Source of the DNA: Actinomycetota bacterium
GTDB taxonomy: Bacteria; Actinomycetota; Acidimicrobiia; Acidimicrobiales; Acidimicrobiaceae
NCBI GenBank assembly: GCA_027318945.1
Contig: DAHVOF010000258.1
Span: forward strand, 1 to 7,737
DNA length: 7,737 nucleotides
Direction: 5' to 3'
A program made the translations under genes and the position numbers. Shown piece by piece: positions 6,648 to 7,737 of this stretch (positions within the stretch are counted from its first letter, which is position 1; the number at the start of each line of letters is the position of its first letter). A model generated the notes under the pieces. It was given only the letters and a program-made list of their open reading frames with translations. It was not told the origin of the DNA and ran no database searches.

Positions 6648-6675
6648 CCACAATGCAGGACAATTCATATTGTGG
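6648..6675 (-). repeat. Inverted repeat 11 nt past the miaB stop
   Basis: CCACAAT (6675-6669) and ATTGTGG (6654-6648) on the minus strand are perfect 7-nt complements with a 14-nt loop. The loop sequence also allows a competing small hairpin, ACAAT with ATTGT. The position suits an RNA end structure for miaB, but the stem is AT-rich and no T run follows, so intrinsic termination is doubtful. Confidence 0.3.
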
Positions 6676-6686
6676 AAACCACTGCT

Positions 6687-7737
6687 TCAGCTGGCTGTTA
6701 CATGCAAACGCTTTGGCCTAGGCGTGATCCCGACGATCTCTTCCGCTTCTCCACGAAGATAGTAGGTAGCCGCTGATCCAATTCGAACTTTCGCATACGA
6801 ACCTGCCCGAAGGGCGCCGTCACCTAATTCCGGCAATCTCCCTGCCGAAAAATGAACCAGCTTGTGCTGCCTGGTTCTGCCCGACCAAAGCTCAGGATTC
6901 TTTTTCGATCGTCCCTCCACCAGTACCTCTTCAACAAGTCCCACCCGCTCCTGATGCTTTCGCAGTGCTGACCGATCGATTACCGCCTTCAACCTCTCGA
7001 AACGCTCTGAAATAACTTCCTCAGGTAAGAACAGGTCGCTCATCGACGCTGCCTCGGTCCCTGGCCTTGGAGAAAAAACAAATGTATATGCGCCGTCATA
7101 TTCCGCTTCAGCGGCAACCTCAAGCGTTCGCTCAAAATCCTCATTGCTCTCCCCCGGGAACCCAACGATGATGTCCGTCGTCACAGCTAGGCCGGAAATG
7201 GCCCTTCGTGCCAGAGTAAGCTTCTCGAGGTACTTTCTGGAGTCATAGCCTCTGTGCATCCGCGCCAGCACCCTATCGGACCCAGATTGCAAGGGCAAAT
7301 GCAAGTGCTCACACACCGATTGTGTTTCCGCCATGGCAGCTACCGTCTCCTCTCTCAGATCCTTGGGATGGGGAGAAGTGAAGCGAACTCGGGAAATTCC
7401 AGCGACCGAGCCCACCTCCCTTAGAAGATCTGCAAAAAGGGGTCTGGCTTTCCGATCATAGGACCAGTACGGACCGGCAGTAAGGGAGTTCGTGTCACTG
7501 GTCCTCCGCAGCGCCAAGGTGATGTCCCGCCCATAGGAGTTAACGTTCTGACCGAGCAAAGTAACCTCAGTCACACCCTGACTAGACAGTCGGCGCACCT
7601 CCTGAACAATCTGATCGAAGCTCCGCGAAACTTCCCTCCCACGAACTGACGGAACAATGCAGAAGGAGCAATTGTTGTTGCAGCCCACCTGAATTGTCAC
7701 CCACGACTGGAAATCGCTCGACCTGACCGCATTTAGT
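6687..7737 (-). CDS. miaB: tRNA-2-methylthio-N6-dimethylallyladenosine synthase MiaB (5' end outside window)
   Basis: Radical-SAM methylthiotransferase that converts i6A37 made by MiaA to ms2i6A37. The frame runs open past the right edge (LNAVRSSDFQSW before VTIQVGC), so the GTG at 7700 is internal and the N-terminal [4Fe-4S] domain lies outside. The window holds the radical-SAM cluster motif CNNNCSFC (Cys codons at 7682-7680, 7670-7668 and 7661-7659), RGREVSR, VTLLGQNVNSYG, FTSPHPKDL, CEHLHLPLQSGSDRVL, MHRGY, TTDIIVGFPGE and YTFVFSPRPGT. A C-terminal TRAM domain of roughly 70 residues (VEEVLVEG...YLRGEA) binds tRNA. QNVNSYG, the wording of HLPLQSGSD and the TRAM end favour MiaB over the sister MtaB and RimO. 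After NVNSYGRD there is an extra loop of about 25 residues before PLFADLL. It is the most upstream gene of the block and on the same strand as miaA. Confidence 0.95.
   Translation of the reverse strand, partial: LNAVRSSDFQSWVTIQVGCNNNCSFCIVPSVRGREVSRSFDQIVQEVRRLSSQGVTEVTLLGQNVNSYGRDITLALRRTSDTNSLTAGPYWSYDRKARPLFADLLREVGSVAGISRVRFTSPHPKDLREETVAAMAETQSVCEHLHLPLQSGSDRVLARMHRGYDSRKYLEKLTLARRAISGLAVTTDIIVGFPGESNEDFERTLEVAAEAEYDGAYTFVFSPRPGTEAASMSDLFLPEEVISERFERLKAVIDRSALRKHQERVGLVEEVLVEGRSKKNPELWSGRTRQHKLVHFSAGRLPELGDGALRAGSYAKVRIGSAATYYLRGEAEEIVGITPRPKRLHVTAS

Larger units (their letters stand above)
5786..6686. other. Long gap between miaB and miaA without a recognisable gene
   Basis: About 900 nt. 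By hand count of three 120-nt samples its GC is about 43-49%, against about 54% in a sampled part of hflX. All three minus frames hold open stretches of 50-100 codons, but none matches a family I recognise, and the frames compete with one another. Contents worth noting are three short overlapping minus-strand ORFs (5852-6328), a palindrome followed by a T run (6175-6192), a small stem-loop with a GCAA loop (6335-6348) and an inverted repeat just after miaB (6648-6675). It could be a decayed gene, a long leader for miaA, or a spacer holding very small genes. Confidence 0.6.

Noticed and set aside
6388..6663. Minus-strand 91-codon frame after miaB
   Set aside because: TTG start without a ribosome site; a Cys- and Trp-rich product with no motif; it overlaps a similar-length frame at 6225-6515. 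Both are more likely chance frames.

Overview
The window is one continuous block of minus-strand housekeeping genes. In the direction of transcription (right to left) the order is miaB (5' end outside the window), a stretch of about 900 bp with no recognisable gene, miaA, dapF, hflX, dapC, dapD and dapE (3' end outside the window). No mobile element, CRISPR array, tRNA or rRNA was seen.

The miaB, miaA, dapF, hflX order is the usual actinobacterial arrangement. Details of MiaB, DapC and DapE (the HLHLPLQSGSD and DIIVGFPGE stretches, DLSVGTP, GTRAHTARPWMG) read like Acidimicrobiia or a related deep-branching actinobacterial lineage. GC content is moderate (roughly 54% in genes by partial hand count), and UUG and GUG starts are frequent. 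The taxonomic guess is inference from motifs, not from a search.

Two functions are interleaved. MiaA and MiaB act in sequence on A37 of tRNAs that read U-starting codons: prenylation, then methylthiolation. HflX is a ribosome-associated GTPase. DapD, DapC, DapE and DapF are the four committed steps of the succinylase branch, from tetrahydrodipicolinate to meso-diaminopimelate, which feeds lysine and peptidoglycan. Gene joins are tight: 5 nt between miaA and dapF, a GTGA overlap between dapF and hflX, a TGATG overlap between dapC and dapD, and 36 nt with a strong Shine-Dalgarno before dapE. The two wide gaps, 125 nt between hflX and dapC and about 900 nt between miaB and miaA, are where promoters or transcript ends would lie, though no convincing promoter or terminator was found.

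The points most worth a second look are these. DapF has Ser where the family has its first catalytic Cys (codon AGC at 4575-4577). DapD is the E. coli-like type, not the divergent mycobacterial type. The miaB-miaA gap is lower in GC and holds three short open frames chained by start/stop overlaps, which could be very small cistrons or the remains of a frameshifted gene. I found no convincing novel system in this window.
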